Origin: Betaproteobacteria bacterium
GTDB lineage: Bacteria; Pseudomonadota; Gammaproteobacteria; Burkholderiales; Burkholderiaceae_C
Direction of reading: 5' to 3'
NCBI GenBank assembly: GCA_016716535.1
Contig: JADJWD010000007.1
Location: forward strand, 434,001 to 498,000
DNA: 64,000 bases
Below the pieces are notes generated by a model. That model searched no databases. It was not told the origin of the DNA and saw only the letters and a list, made by a program, of their open reading frames with translations. Below are positions 17,967 through 26,103 of the stretch, one piece after another (position 1 is the stretch's first letter; each line of letters starts with the position of its first letter). Both the position numbers and the translations under genes were made by a program.

Positions 17967-18613
17967 CGATCGAACTGCGTGTACCCGGCCGCCAGCAGAT
18001 GAGCCAGATGTCGTGCTGGTGGGCCTGCATGGCGATGGTGCTCGAGTACTACGGGCGCGACTACACGTACCCGTGGCAATTCAACGCGCAGTTCGCGCGG
18101 CCGTGGAACCGGCCGCACGACGGCACGCCGGACATGGTCTACGAGAGCCTCGATGCGGCCGCGGCGCGCAGCTGGGACCTGCCGCCGGCCGACTCGCGCC
18201 ACTACCTCGAGCCCTACGAGTGGTACGAGCACGGCCTGCCGGCCAACCGCGCCGCGTTCGAGCGCCTCGGCGACATCTCGGGCTTTCGCGGCTTCGACCG
18301 CCCGGCCTTCGGCGCCTGGACCGCCACCGACGTGCAGACGCGGCTGCGCAGTCACGGCCCGTTCGTCTTCTTCGGTTCGTGGAACGGCTTCCCGCACGCC
18401 ATCCTCACCGTCGGCGTCATCGACCGCGGTGTGGGCGTCGACGCCGACATCGTGACGATCGACCCGATCCGCGGCTTTGCGACGCAGGAGCCGCTGCCCG
18501 CCTTCAACCGGCGCATGGTGCAGCGCCTGAGCGGCGCCGACTTCGCGAGCCTGAACCCGATGCACTACCCGACCGACCGGCCCGTGCGCGACACCGTCAG
18601 CCACGATGGATGA
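17963..18613 (+). CDS. Papain-like cysteine protease (C70/C39-like)
   Basis: 216 residues. A papain-type triad can be read: Cys18 in SQMSCWWACMAMVLEYYG, His145 in GFPHAILTVGV and Asp167 in VTIDPIRG, with Gln11 or Gln12 placed for the oxyanion hole. The layout resembles the AvrRpt2 (C70) and C39 families. No signal peptide is seen, so it is cytosolic or exported by T6SS. Its start overlaps the methyltransferase stop. It may be a cargo effector or may process one; there is no adjacent small gene that looks like a dedicated inhibitor. Confidence 0.75.
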   Translation: MTIELRVPGRQQMSQMSCWWACMAMVLEYYGRDYTYPWQFNAQFARPWNRPHDGTPDMVYESLDAAAARSWDLPPADSRHYLEPYEWYEHGLPANRAAFERLGDISGFRGFDRPAFGAWTATDVQTRLRSHGPFVFFGSWNGFPHAILTVGVIDRGVGVDADIVTIDPIRGFATQEPLPAFNRRMVQRLSGADFASLNPMHYPTDRPVRDTVSHDG

Positions 18614-18629
18614 TCCCTCGGTGTCGTTG
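18611..18629 (+). promoter_or_regulatory. Second copy of the 19-base motif, upstream of vgrG
   Basis: TGATCCCTCGGTGTCGTTG begins on the stop codon of the papain-like protease gene. It differs at one base from the copy at 8312-8330 ahead of hcp. It sits in the 143-base gap before vgrG, which also holds GATGACTTTCG (18665-18675), a string shared with the tssA leader. Confidence 0.35.
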
Positions 18630-18756
18630 TGCCAGCCCGCGGCGCGTGCGAGCCTGTCGTGCCGGATGACTTTCGACGCTGTCGTCCGCCCCGGCCCTGG
18701 CCGAGCATGAAACCAGCCTCGCGCGTCGCACGCCTGCTGCACCGAACCGAGCCGCC

Positions 18757-20991
18757 ATGCCATCGCCCTTCAACTTCACCTGCCCGCTGCCCGCCGACGA
18801 CCTGCGCTTCGAGTCGATGACGGCGACGCAGGCGCTGTCGGCGCTGGAGGCGATCGAGGTGACGCTCGTGTCGAGCAAGCCCGACATCGCCGCCGAGAAG
18901 CTGCTCGGCGAGCCGGCTGGCGTGACGGTGGCGCTGCGCGAAGGCGGCAAGCGCTTCTTCAACGGCATCGTCGCGCGCTTCGCCGTCGGCAAGGGCAGCC
19001 GCGGCCGGCACTACCGCTATCACGCGACGCTGCGGCCATGGCTGTGGTTCCTGACGCGCACGTCGGACTGCCGCATCTTCCAGGACATGACGGTGCCGGA
19101 GATCGTCGAGAAGGTCTTCGGCGACCACGGCGCGATCGCCAACTTCGAGTTCAAGCTCTTCGGCAGCTACCGCAAGCGCACCTACTGCGTGCAGTACCGC
19201 GAGAGCGACTTCCAGTTCATCGCCCGCCTGATGGAAGAAGAGGGCATCTACTGGTTCTTCGTGCACGCCGAGGGCGCGCACAAGCTGATGCTGGTCGACG
19301 ACATCGGCGCGCTGCCCACCGCCGCCGAGGCCGAGACGCTGCCCTTCCACGCGCTGGCCGGCGGCGCGCCGCCCGACGTGGACTACATCGGCCAGTGGAG
19401 TTGCACGCGCGAGGTGCGCACCGGCAAGACGGCGCTCGCGAGCTACGACTTCGAGCGGCCGACGACGCCGCTGCTCGTGGAGCAGAAGCACGCACGATCC
19501 CATTCGCTGGACGACTACGAGCGCTTCGACTTCGAGGGCGACTACACGCAGAAGGCCGACGGCCAGCACCTCGCCGACGTGCTGCTCGACGAGCACCAGG
19601 CGCGCTTCGAGCGCGCCGCCGGCGGCACGAACGCGCGCGCGCTTGCGGTGGGGCACCTCTTCAAGCTCGACCGCCACCCGCGCAGCGACCAGAACGCGCA
19701 GTACCTGTGCGCGCAGTTGCACGTCAGCGCGCACGTCGCGCCGTATGAAGCCGGCACCGGTGGTGGCGCGGCCGGTGGCGACGCCAGCGACTACCAGTGC
19801 CAGTTCACCGCCGCGCCGGCCACGCAGGCCTGGCGGCCCGAGTGCCGCACGCCCAAGCCCCGCGTCGGCGGGCCGCAGACCGCGCTCGTCGTCGGCCCCT
19901 CGGGCGAGGAGATCTTCACCGACAAGTACGGCCGCGTGAAGGTGCAGTTCCACTGGGACCGCTACGGCAAGAAGAACGAGAAGAGCAGCTGCTGGGTGCG
20001 CGTGTCCACGCCCTGGGCGGGCAAGAGCTTCGGCTTCATCCAGATCCCGCGCATCGGCCAGGAGGTCGTCGTCGACTTCCTCGAAGGCGACCCGGATCAA
20101 CCGCTCATCACCGGCCGCGTCTACAACGCCGAACAGATGCCGCCATGGGAGCTGCCGGCCAACGCCACGCAAAGCGGCGTGCTGACGCGCAGCAGCAAGG
20201 GCGGCGCCTACGGCAACGCCAACGCCATCCGCTTCGAGGACAAGAAGGGCGCCGAGCAGCTGTGGATCCATGCCGAGAAGAACATGGACATCGAGGTCGA
20301 GAACGACGAGACGCACTGGGTCGGGCATGACCGCACGAAGACCATCGACCACGACGAGACGGTGATGGTCAAGCACGACCGCACCGAGACTGTGGGGCAC
20401 GACGAGACCATCACCATCGGCAACAACCGCACCGAGACGGTGGCCGTCGACGAGGCGATCACGATCGGTGCCAACCGTACCGAGGCGGTCGGCGCCAACG
20501 AGACGATCACGATCGGCGCCAACCGCTCGATCACCGTCGGCGCCAGCGAGACTGCCACCGTGGCGCTGCAGCGCACGCACGCGGTGGGCGTGAACGAGAG
20601 CATCGCCATCGGCGCGGCGCAGGAAGTGGCCATCGGCGCCGCGCAGACGATCGCCGTCGGCGCCAACCAGAGCACGTCCGTCGGCGCGAACCAGAGCACC
20701 AGCGTCGGCGGCAACCGCGCGGTGGAGGTCGGCAAGGACGAGACGCACAAGGTCGGCGCCAACCGCACGGCGACGGTGGGCAAGGACGACAAGCTCAGCG
20801 TCGGCAAGAACCTCGTCATCGACGCGGGGGACTCGGTGACCATCAAGACCGGCAGCGCCAGCATCACGATGAAGAAGGACGGCACCATCACCATCAAGGG
20901 CAAGGACATCACGATCGATGGCTCGGGCAAGGTCAACGTGAAGGCCTCGGGCGACATCGTGATGAAGGGCTCGAAGATCCTGCAGAACTGA
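18757..20991 (+). CDS. vgrG: T6SS spike protein VgrG (TssI)
   Basis: 744 residues. VgrG trimers form the spike at the tube tip. The gp27-like part includes LPADDLRFESMTATQALS, YRESDFQFIARLMEEEGI and YWFFVHAEG. The gp5-like OB part includes GEEIFTDKYGRVKVQFHWD and SSCWVRVSTPWAGKSFGF, then IPRIGQEVVVDFLEGDPD. From about residue 515 to 690 a repeating TIGANRTE / AVGANET pattern makes the beta-helix needle, closing with ITIKGKDITIDGSGKVNVKA. No extra toxin domain follows. The next genes (DUF6484, protease, DUF2169, PAAR-HNH) are likely spike cargo. Confidence 0.97.
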   Translation: MPSPFNFTCPLPADDLRFESMTATQALSALEAIEVTLVSSKPDIAAEKLLGEPAGVTVALREGGKRFFNGIVARFAVGKGSRGRHYRYHATLRPWLWFLTRTSDCRIFQDMTVPEIVEKVFGDHGAIANFEFKLFGSYRKRTYCVQYRESDFQFIARLMEEEGIYWFFVHAEGAHKLMLVDDIGALPTAAEAETLPFHALAGGAPPDVDYIGQWSCTREVRTGKTALASYDFERPTTPLLVEQKHARSHSLDDYERFDFEGDYTQKADGQHLADVLLDEHQARFERAAGGTNARALAVGHLFKLDRHPRSDQNAQYLCAQLHVSAHVAPYEAGTGGGAAGGDASDYQCQFTAAPATQAWRPECRTPKPRVGGPQTALVVGPSGEEIFTDKYGRVKVQFHWDRYGKKNEKSSCWVRVSTPWAGKSFGFIQIPRIGQEVVVDFLEGDPDQPLITGRVYNAEQMPPWELPANATQSGVLTRSSKGGAYGNANAIRFEDKKGAEQLWIHAEKNMDIEVENDETHWVGHDRTKTIDHDETVMVKHDRTETVGHDETITIGNNRTETVAVDEAITIGANRTEAVGANETITIGANRSITVGASETATVALQRTHAVGVNESIAIGAAQEVAIGAAQTIAVGANQSTSVGANQSTSVGGNRAVEVGKDETHKVGANRTATVGKDDKLSVGKNLVIDAGDSVTIKTGSASITMKKDGTITIKGKDITIDGSGKVNVKASGDIVMKGSKILQN
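20320..20830 (+). repeat. Tandem repeat region coding the VgrG needle
   Basis: Degenerate direct repeats built from units like ATCGGCGCCAACCGC and GAGACG coding TIGANR, AVGANE and similar hexa- to octapeptides. They belong to the vgrG reading frame and encode beta-helix rungs, not a free-standing repeat element. Confidence 0.7.
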
Positions 20992-20995
20992 AGCC

Positions 20996-21565
20996 ATGCA
21001 CGCACGTGACGTTCCGCCGCAGGCACTCTGCGGTACCGAGGCCCGCTCGACGCCGTCCGACGGCGCGGCCGACCTGCTGGCCCCGCTGCTGAATGCGCCG
21101 GCGGCGCAGGAGCCGGCGGCCCCACCACCTGCGGCGGCCCTCGGCGCGGGCGTCGTCATCGGCGAGCTGCTCGCCTTGCAGCCGGGCCCGGTGGCACTCG
21201 TGCGCTACGCCGGCCAGCCGGGCACGCAGGCGCTCGGCGCCGCGACCACGGTGGACCTGCACGGCGCCCACATCGGCGCCGCGGTGGTGCTGGCGTTCGA
21301 GCACGGCGACCCGCACCGCCCGGTGGTGATCGGCGTCGTGCAGGGCAGCGGCGCCTGGCCGTTGCCCGAGGCGCCGGCGCAGGTTCAGGTGGACGCCGAC
21401 GGCCAGCGCCTCGTCGTCCACGCCCGCGAGCAACTCGTGCTGCGTTGCGGCAAGGCGAGCATCACGCTCACGAAGGCAGGCAAGGTGTTGATCGAGGGAA
21501 CCTACCTGTCCAGCCGATCGAGTGGCGTCAACCGCATCAAGGGTGGCTCGGTCCAGCTCAACTGA
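20996..21565 (+). CDS. DUF6484 protein downstream of VgrG
   Basis: 189 residues, four bases after vgrG. After a disordered alanine/proline-rich start (residues 1-45) comes a small beta domain: VVIGELLALQPGPVALVRYAG, TTVDLHGAHIGAAVVLAFE and RPVVIGVVQ, then a C-terminal beta region ending KVLIEGTYLSSRSSGVNRIK. The fold suggested is an OB-like and needle-like piece related to VgrG, as in DUF6484 proteins found beside vgrG. It may extend or load the spike; experimental data on the family are not known to me. Confidence 0.7.
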   Translation: MHARDVPPQALCGTEARSTPSDGAADLLAPLLNAPAAQEPAAPPPAAALGAGVVIGELLALQPGPVALVRYAGQPGTQALGAATTVDLHGAHIGAAVVLAFEHGDPHRPVVIGVVQGSGAWPLPEAPAQVQVDADGQRLVVHAREQLVLRCGKASITLTKAGKVLIEGTYLSSRSSGVNRIKGGSVQLN

Positions 21566-21585
21566 CCCCGGAGGTCCAGAAGGCC

Positions 21586-22218
21586 ATGGCAGCGACTGCA
21601 TTGCCCGTGCCGTACTTCATCCAGCCCACGCCCATCACCTGCCAGAGCACCTGCCTGAAGATGATGGCGATGTACCTCGAACGCGAGGTGGTGCAGCAAT
21701 CCACCGGCGCCGAGGTGATCTCGATCGACCAGATCTGGCAGGACGTGAACGCCGCGCCCGGGCGGCCCTCCGCCAGCCGCAATGCGCATGTCAACTTCAA
21801 GTGGTGGCTGGAAAAACGCTTCCCGAGCCTCGGCTTCGATTACGTGCAGACCGGCGCCGAAGACGCTGCCGCCAGCTTCATCACCAAGTCCATCGACCGG
21901 CGCATGCCCGTGCTGATGAGCGTGAGCCACGAGCGCGTGGCCGGGCACATCATCCTCGTCATCGGCTACGAGGACTACCTGCCGAACATGAGCAGCGAGG
22001 GTTTTCGCATCATCGCTCACGACCCCTACGGCCGCTTCGACCCCGAACTCGATTCCAGCCTCTACGGCAAGAAGCGCGACCACGGCGCGATGTCGCTCAC
22101 CTCCGGGTCGGAAAGCGGCCCGGGCATGTCGGTGAGCCTGCCGATCACCTCGGTCGGGCGCCGCCGCGAGTACGGCGGCAGTGCCGGCAAGTACATCTTG
22201 CTGATGCCGCGCCACTGA
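21586..22218 (+). CDS. Second papain-like cysteine protease (C39-like)
   Basis: 210 residues, unrelated at sequence level to the protease at 17963-18613 apart from the fold. Gln13, Cys19 (in PITCQSTCLKMM), His121 (in VAGHIILVIGYED) and Asp146 (in IIAHDPYGRF) occupy the expected catalytic places of C39-type peptidases. There is no signal peptide or transmembrane helix. A strong ribosome site (GGAGGT) lies some ten bases before ATG 21586. Position between the spike genes and the DUF2169 adaptor favours an effector or effector-processing role. Confidence 0.7.
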   Translation: MAATALPVPYFIQPTPITCQSTCLKMMAMYLEREVVQQSTGAEVISIDQIWQDVNAAPGRPSASRNAHVNFKWWLEKRFPSLGFDYVQTGAEDAAASFITKSIDRRMPVLMSVSHERVAGHIILVIGYEDYLPNMSSEGFRIIAHDPYGRFDPELDSSLYGKKRDHGAMSLTSGSESGPGMSVSLPITSVGRRREYGGSAGKYILLMPRH

Positions 22219-22232
22219 ACACGCGCGCACCG

Positions 22233-23342
22233 ATGGAACTCATCAACGCCACGCGCATGACCGCCGGCTACACGATGGGCCTGGAGCCCAGCGGCCGGGA
22301 ACTGCTCGTCGTGGTGATGAAAGGCACCTTCATGCTGCCTCGGCCCGGCGAGGCGATGCGCCTGGCCGATGCCCAACTGCCCCTCGTCATGGCCGACACC
22401 TTCACCGGCGAGCCCGGCTTCAGCGCCCCGGTGCACGAGGTGGACTTCGCGCCGCGCAAGCCCGCCTGCGACGTGCTGCTCGTCGGCAGCGCGCACGCGC
22501 CGGCAGGCATGCAGGCCACCGGCCTGTCGGTATGCCTGCGCGTGGGCCCGCTCGAGAAGCGGGCCGAGGTCTTCGGCGAGCGCGCCTGGCAGCGCAGTGG
22601 CAGCGGCTACGTCGCCGGCGCCCCGCAGCCGTTCACGCAGCTGCCGCTCAGCTACGACCGCGCCTTCGGCGGCCGCGACCGGCGCAGCGCCGACGACACC
22701 CAGCACGACGCGTACCTCGCCAACCCGGTGGGCCGTGGCTGGTTCAGCGCAACGCAGAAGGACGACGCCCGCCGCATCGAGGGTGCGCCGCTGCCCAACC
22801 TCGAGCATCGCGGCCAGCCCGTGCGCGACCCGCACGGCAGCTACGCCCCGGTGGCCTTCGGCCCGCTCGGCCGCGGCTGGCCGGCGCGCGCGCGCTTCGG
22901 CGGCACCTACGACGAGCGCTGGATGAACGACGACTTCCCGTTCCTGCCGAGGGATTTCGACGAACGCTACTACCAGGCCGCACCCGAGGACCAGCAGCTC
23001 GCGCACCCGAAGGCGGCGCTCGACGTCGTGCTCGAAGGCTTCACGCCCGACGGCGCGCGCCGCTTCGCACTGCCGTACTTCGAGGCACCGGTGCACGTGT
23101 TCCCGAAGAGAGGCGGGCGCGAGGACCACGTCGCGACCCTCGACACCATCGTCTTCGAGCCCGATGCCGAACGCTTCACGATGACCTGGCGCGTGGCGCG
23201 GCCGCTGAAGAAGAGCCTGCACGAGGTCGCGCAGGTGCTCGTGGGCCGCAAGGGGCGCGAGTGGTGGCTCGCGCGGCAAGAACGCGACGGGGTCGTCGCG
23301 GCGGCGCCGCAGGCCGTGGCAGTCGAGGCCGGCGCCGGATGA
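22233..23342 (+). CDS. DUF2169 T6SS effector adaptor
   Basis: 369 residues. The family pattern is visible: a start with GRELLVVVMKGTF, HEVDFAPRKPACDVLLVGSA, FTQLPLSYDRAFGG, a NPVGRGW segment, LPNLEHRG and FGPLGRGWPAR. DUF2169 proteins are known from Agrobacterium tumefaciens as adaptors that help load a DUF4150 PAAR effector onto VgrG; here a DUF4150 PAAR gene lies two genes downstream. Its stop overlaps the next start (ATGA). Confidence 0.82.
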   Translation: MELINATRMTAGYTMGLEPSGRELLVVVMKGTFMLPRPGEAMRLADAQLPLVMADTFTGEPGFSAPVHEVDFAPRKPACDVLLVGSAHAPAGMQATGLSVCLRVGPLEKRAEVFGERAWQRSGSGYVAGAPQPFTQLPLSYDRAFGGRDRRSADDTQHDAYLANPVGRGWFSATQKDDARRIEGAPLPNLEHRGQPVRDPHGSYAPVAFGPLGRGWPARARFGGTYDERWMNDDFPFLPRDFDERYYQAAPEDQQLAHPKAALDVVLEGFTPDGARRFALPYFEAPVHVFPKRGGREDHVATLDTIVFEPDAERFTMTWRVARPLKKSLHEVAQVLVGRKGREWWLARQERDGVVAAAPQAVAVEAGAG

Positions 23343-24406
23343 GCGCTCCGGCTGCCAAGGCAATGGCCGTCGTGCGAGTCGGCCTCGTGACGGCGGTCGG
23401 CGCCACCGCGCCGTCGAGCTGTGCCGCCCTGCGCGCGAAGATCGGCAACCCCAGCGAAACGCGCTTCACCGACGCCTCCGGGCAGTGGATCACCGCACAT
23501 CAGGTCCAGCTCGAAAAGCCATGGCGCGGCCTGGCCAAGCTGGCGCGGATGGCCGCGCTGGCCATCGAGGAGGCGCTGCACCCGCTGCCTCGGTCGCACT
23601 GGGGCCGGCTGCCTGTTCTCCTGTGCGTGGCCGAGCCCGACCGGCCGGGGCGCATCGACGCACTCGAAGCGGATCTCGCCGTCGAGATCCGGCGGTTGCT
23701 GGGCGTCCGTTTCGACGAGGCCCGTTCGGCGACGGTAGCGCATGGCCGCGTGGCCCTGGCCGTGGCGCTCAACTCCGCACGCCGGCTGCTTGCCGAACAC
23801 GACTGCGAGCAGGTGCTGATCGTGGCCGCCGACGGCCTGATCGGCCGCCACACGCTCGGCGCCTACGAGGCGGGCAGCCGCCTGCTCACCGGCAACAATT
23901 CCAACGGCTTCATGCCCGGCGAGGCCGCCGGCGCCGTGCTGCTGGGGCGCGCCGATGCGGCCGGCGGCCCGCAGGGCCGGCTTCTGATCGCCGGACTCGG
24001 CTTCGCGCGCGAGGCGGCGCACATCGCCAGCGAGGCGCCCCTGCGGGGCGACGGGTTGACCGTGGCCATCCGGGGCGCGCTGCACGAAGCGGGTTTGGCG
24101 ATGCACGACTTCGACTGCCGCATCGCCGACGTAACCGGCGAACACTATTACTTCAAGGAAGCGTCGCTGGCGCTTTCGCGCACGCTGCGCGGCCGCAAGG
24201 AAAGCTTCGATCTCTGGCACCCCGCCGAATGCACCGGCGAGGTCGGGGCTGCCAGCGGCGTGGTGATGCTGGCCGTTGCCGAGGCTGCATGCGCCAAGGG
24301 CTACGCGCCTGGCGCGAACATCCTGGCGCACTGGTCGGGCGACAGCGGCCACCGCGCCGCCGCCGCCCTGCGGTGGCACCCCACCGGCGCCGCCGTGTCG
24401 GCCTGA
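23339..24406 (+). CDS. Thiolase/ketoacyl-synthase-like protein, probably non-catalytic
   Basis: 355 residues with the thiolase fold of beta-ketoacyl-ACP synthases: LVTAVGATAPSSCAALRA near the start, CEQVLIVAADGLIGRHTLGAY in mid-protein, NGFMPGEAAGAVLLGRAD after it and HPAECTGEVGAASGVVML near the end. The place where synthases carry the nucleophilic Cys (a TACSS-like motif) reads TVAHGRVA here, so the active-site Cys appears to be missing. It lies between DUF2169 and the DUF4150 PAAR gene, a combination seen in other T6SS cargo modules. A structural or chaperone role is more likely than fatty acid synthesis. Confidence 0.7.
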   Translation: MSAPAAKAMAVVRVGLVTAVGATAPSSCAALRAKIGNPSETRFTDASGQWITAHQVQLEKPWRGLAKLARMAALAIEEALHPLPRSHWGRLPVLLCVAEPDRPGRIDALEADLAVEIRRLLGVRFDEARSATVAHGRVALAVALNSARRLLAEHDCEQVLIVAADGLIGRHTLGAYEAGSRLLTGNNSNGFMPGEAAGAVLLGRADAAGGPQGRLLIAGLGFAREAAHIASEAPLRGDGLTVAIRGALHEAGLAMHDFDCRIADVTGEHYYFKEASLALSRTLRGRKESFDLWHPAECTGEVGAASGVVMLAVAEAACAKGYAPGANILAHWSGDSGHRAAAALRWHPTGAAVSA

Positions 24407-24448
24407 GGCCGCCGCCCAACGCCTGCAGCACCGAACGGAGGACCCTCC

Positions 24449-25339
24449 ATGGCCAACAAGGTCTTCGCCAACATGATGGAGGTGTCGTGCAAGGCGGGCG
24501 CAGGCAAGTCGATCTGCGCCTTCCCCGACGTGTGCTTCACGCCACCGCAGACGCCGGCCACGCCACCGGGAGTGCCGATTCCCTATCCGAACACCGGCAT
24601 GTCCTCGGATACCACGAGCGGATCGACGAGCGTGAAAGTCTCGGGCCAAGAGGTCATGCTCAAGAACAAGAGCTACTACAAGCGCAGCACAGGCGACGAG
24701 GCCGGGTGCGCGCCGAAGAAGGGCGTCATCACCAGCACAAACATGGGCAAGGTGTATTTCACCGCCTGGTCCATGGACGTGAAGGTGGAGGGCGAGAACG
24801 TCGTGCGGCACTTCGACTTGACGACGCACAACCACAATCCGCCGCCCGGCCAGACGCCGCCCTGGCCGAACATCGAGTCCATCAACCCGAACCAGCCGCA
24901 GACGAGCAAGCCGTGCGACAAGACCAGCTGCCGCACCGACGTCGGCGATCAACGCTACGAGCGACTGCGCAAGGCCACGCCCAACAGTGCCGCGCGCAAG
25001 CAGGTGAACAAGAAGTGGCCGCGCACCTGTGCCGCGTGCGGGCAGGCGAAGCGGCGGCTGGCGGCCGACCACATCTTCCCGCTCTTCGAGATGACCGCGC
25101 TGCCCGGCTTCGCGTGCCTGCCGTACAAGGAGCAGAAGCGGATCGCGAATCACCCTTCGAATTTCGTCGGGCTGTGCAAGTCGTGCAACAGCTCCAAGGG
25201 ATCGAAGACCTGGAAGGATTGGAAGGGCAATCCCGCGCCTGACAAGAAGATCCGCCGCGGCGTCAAATCACGCGCCTCCGAGGCTTCCCGAGAGGCGAAG
25301 AAACAGCTTGCCGCCGACATCCGGGCCGTCCCCTGCTGA
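24449..25339 (+). CDS. PAAR-like (DUF4150) T6SS effector with C-terminal HNH nuclease
   Basis: 296 residues. Residues 1-130 are a DUF4150 PAAR tip domain (VFANMMEVSCKAGAGKS, CFTPPQTPATPPGVPIPYPN, SGQEVMLKNKSYYKRSTGDEAG). Residues 190-260 form an HNH nuclease: Cys194 and Cys197 in TCAACGQ, Asp207-His208 in LAADHIFPLF, Asn238 in SNFVGLC, and Cys243, Cys246 and Asn247 in CKSCNSSKG. The likely action is DNA cleavage in a rival cell. The basic tail (KKIRRGVKSR) may bind DNA. The next gene, three bases on, is the probable immunity protein. Confidence 0.88.
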   Translation: MANKVFANMMEVSCKAGAGKSICAFPDVCFTPPQTPATPPGVPIPYPNTGMSSDTTSGSTSVKVSGQEVMLKNKSYYKRSTGDEAGCAPKKGVITSTNMGKVYFTAWSMDVKVEGENVVRHFDLTTHNHNPPPGQTPPWPNIESINPNQPQTSKPCDKTSCRTDVGDQRYERLRKATPNSAARKQVNKKWPRTCAACGQAKRRLAADHIFPLFEMTALPGFACLPYKEQKRIANHPSNFVGLCKSCNSSKGSKTWKDWKGNPAPDKKIRRGVKSRASEASREAKKQLAADIRAVPC

Positions 25340-25342
25340 CCC

Positions 25343-26008
25343 ATGACAACGATGAAGTACCCCACGGCCATTGACGAGAGCATCGCCCGGCGCTTCGTGA
25401 AGCACCGCTCGAAGGACCTCGGCTACAAGGTGGCGCTTGTGCTCGCGCCGCTCGACCGGAAGGTCGCGGCCGGCCTCACGGCGTTGCCCGTCCAGTGGCG
25501 CACCGCCCTCGAGAAGACCACCTGGCCGGAGGCGGCCACCGCGCTCGGCTGGGATCGGCTGCGCGAGCACCTGCCCCGGGTATGCGAGCTGCTCGACGAG
25601 CGAGTGGTCGGCCTGGGCGCGCTGCTGCCGACCGACGAGCCGCCCACCTTGCTTTACTTCCTCACCGGCGAGCGCTCGGAACTCGTCGCCTTCGAAGGCT
25701 TCCTGCCTTCGAAGACACCGGCCAAGACGACCCCACCTGACTTGGCGGCCGTGCAGAAGGTCCACGACGGTTGGTTCGAGTTCTACAGCGGAGAGCTCGG
25801 TCCGATGCCCGAGGAGGAGTGGGAGCCGCTCGGGGAGGGCGACGACGACCTGGTCTCCGTGGCCATCAAGGGCTCGGCGTCGGTGGGCTTCATCAGGAAC
25901 ACGCAAGCGGCGCACATCGTCTGGTCCGAAGACGACGAGGTCGAACCAGTTGCGTCGGTGACCGCGGCGCTGGACGACTGGATCGCCAGCAGCTTCGACG
26001 AGGACTGA
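25343..26008 (+). CDS. Probable immunity protein to the PAAR-HNH effector
   Basis: 221 residues of no recognised family. It starts three bases after the nuclease effector, and its acidic C-terminal half (PMPEEEWEPLGEGDDD, WSEDDEVEPVAS, SSFDED) is what one would expect of an inhibitor of a basic nuclease. There is no signal peptide, in line with cytosolic protection against a DNase. A WFEFYSGELG segment recalls immunity-type folds but is not diagnostic. The function is inferred from position and charge. Confidence 0.6.
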   Translation: MTTMKYPTAIDESIARRFVKHRSKDLGYKVALVLAPLDRKVAAGLTALPVQWRTALEKTTWPEAATALGWDRLREHLPRVCELLDERVVGLGALLPTDEPPTLLYFLTGERSELVAFEGFLPSKTPAKTTPPDLAAVQKVHDGWFEFYSGELGPMPEEEWEPLGEGDDDLVSVAIKGSASVGFIRNTQAAHIVWSEDDEVEPVASVTAALDDWIASSFDED

Positions 26009-26103
26009 GACGCCGTCGGTGGCAGCCAGGCGTGGCCGATCCGTCCCGCGCGCACGAGCCCCCTTGCGAACGCCCTGGACGTCGACGCCCGCCACGCAAG
26101 CCC

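Noticed and set aside
20320..20830. CRISPR-like repeat array
   Set aside because: The repeats are degenerate, in frame and code VgrG beta-helix rungs; there are no constant repeats with unique spacers.
18565..21159. Minus-strand open frame opposite vgrG with repeats
   Set aside because: The repeats are those of the vgrG needle read backwards; no family is recognisable.
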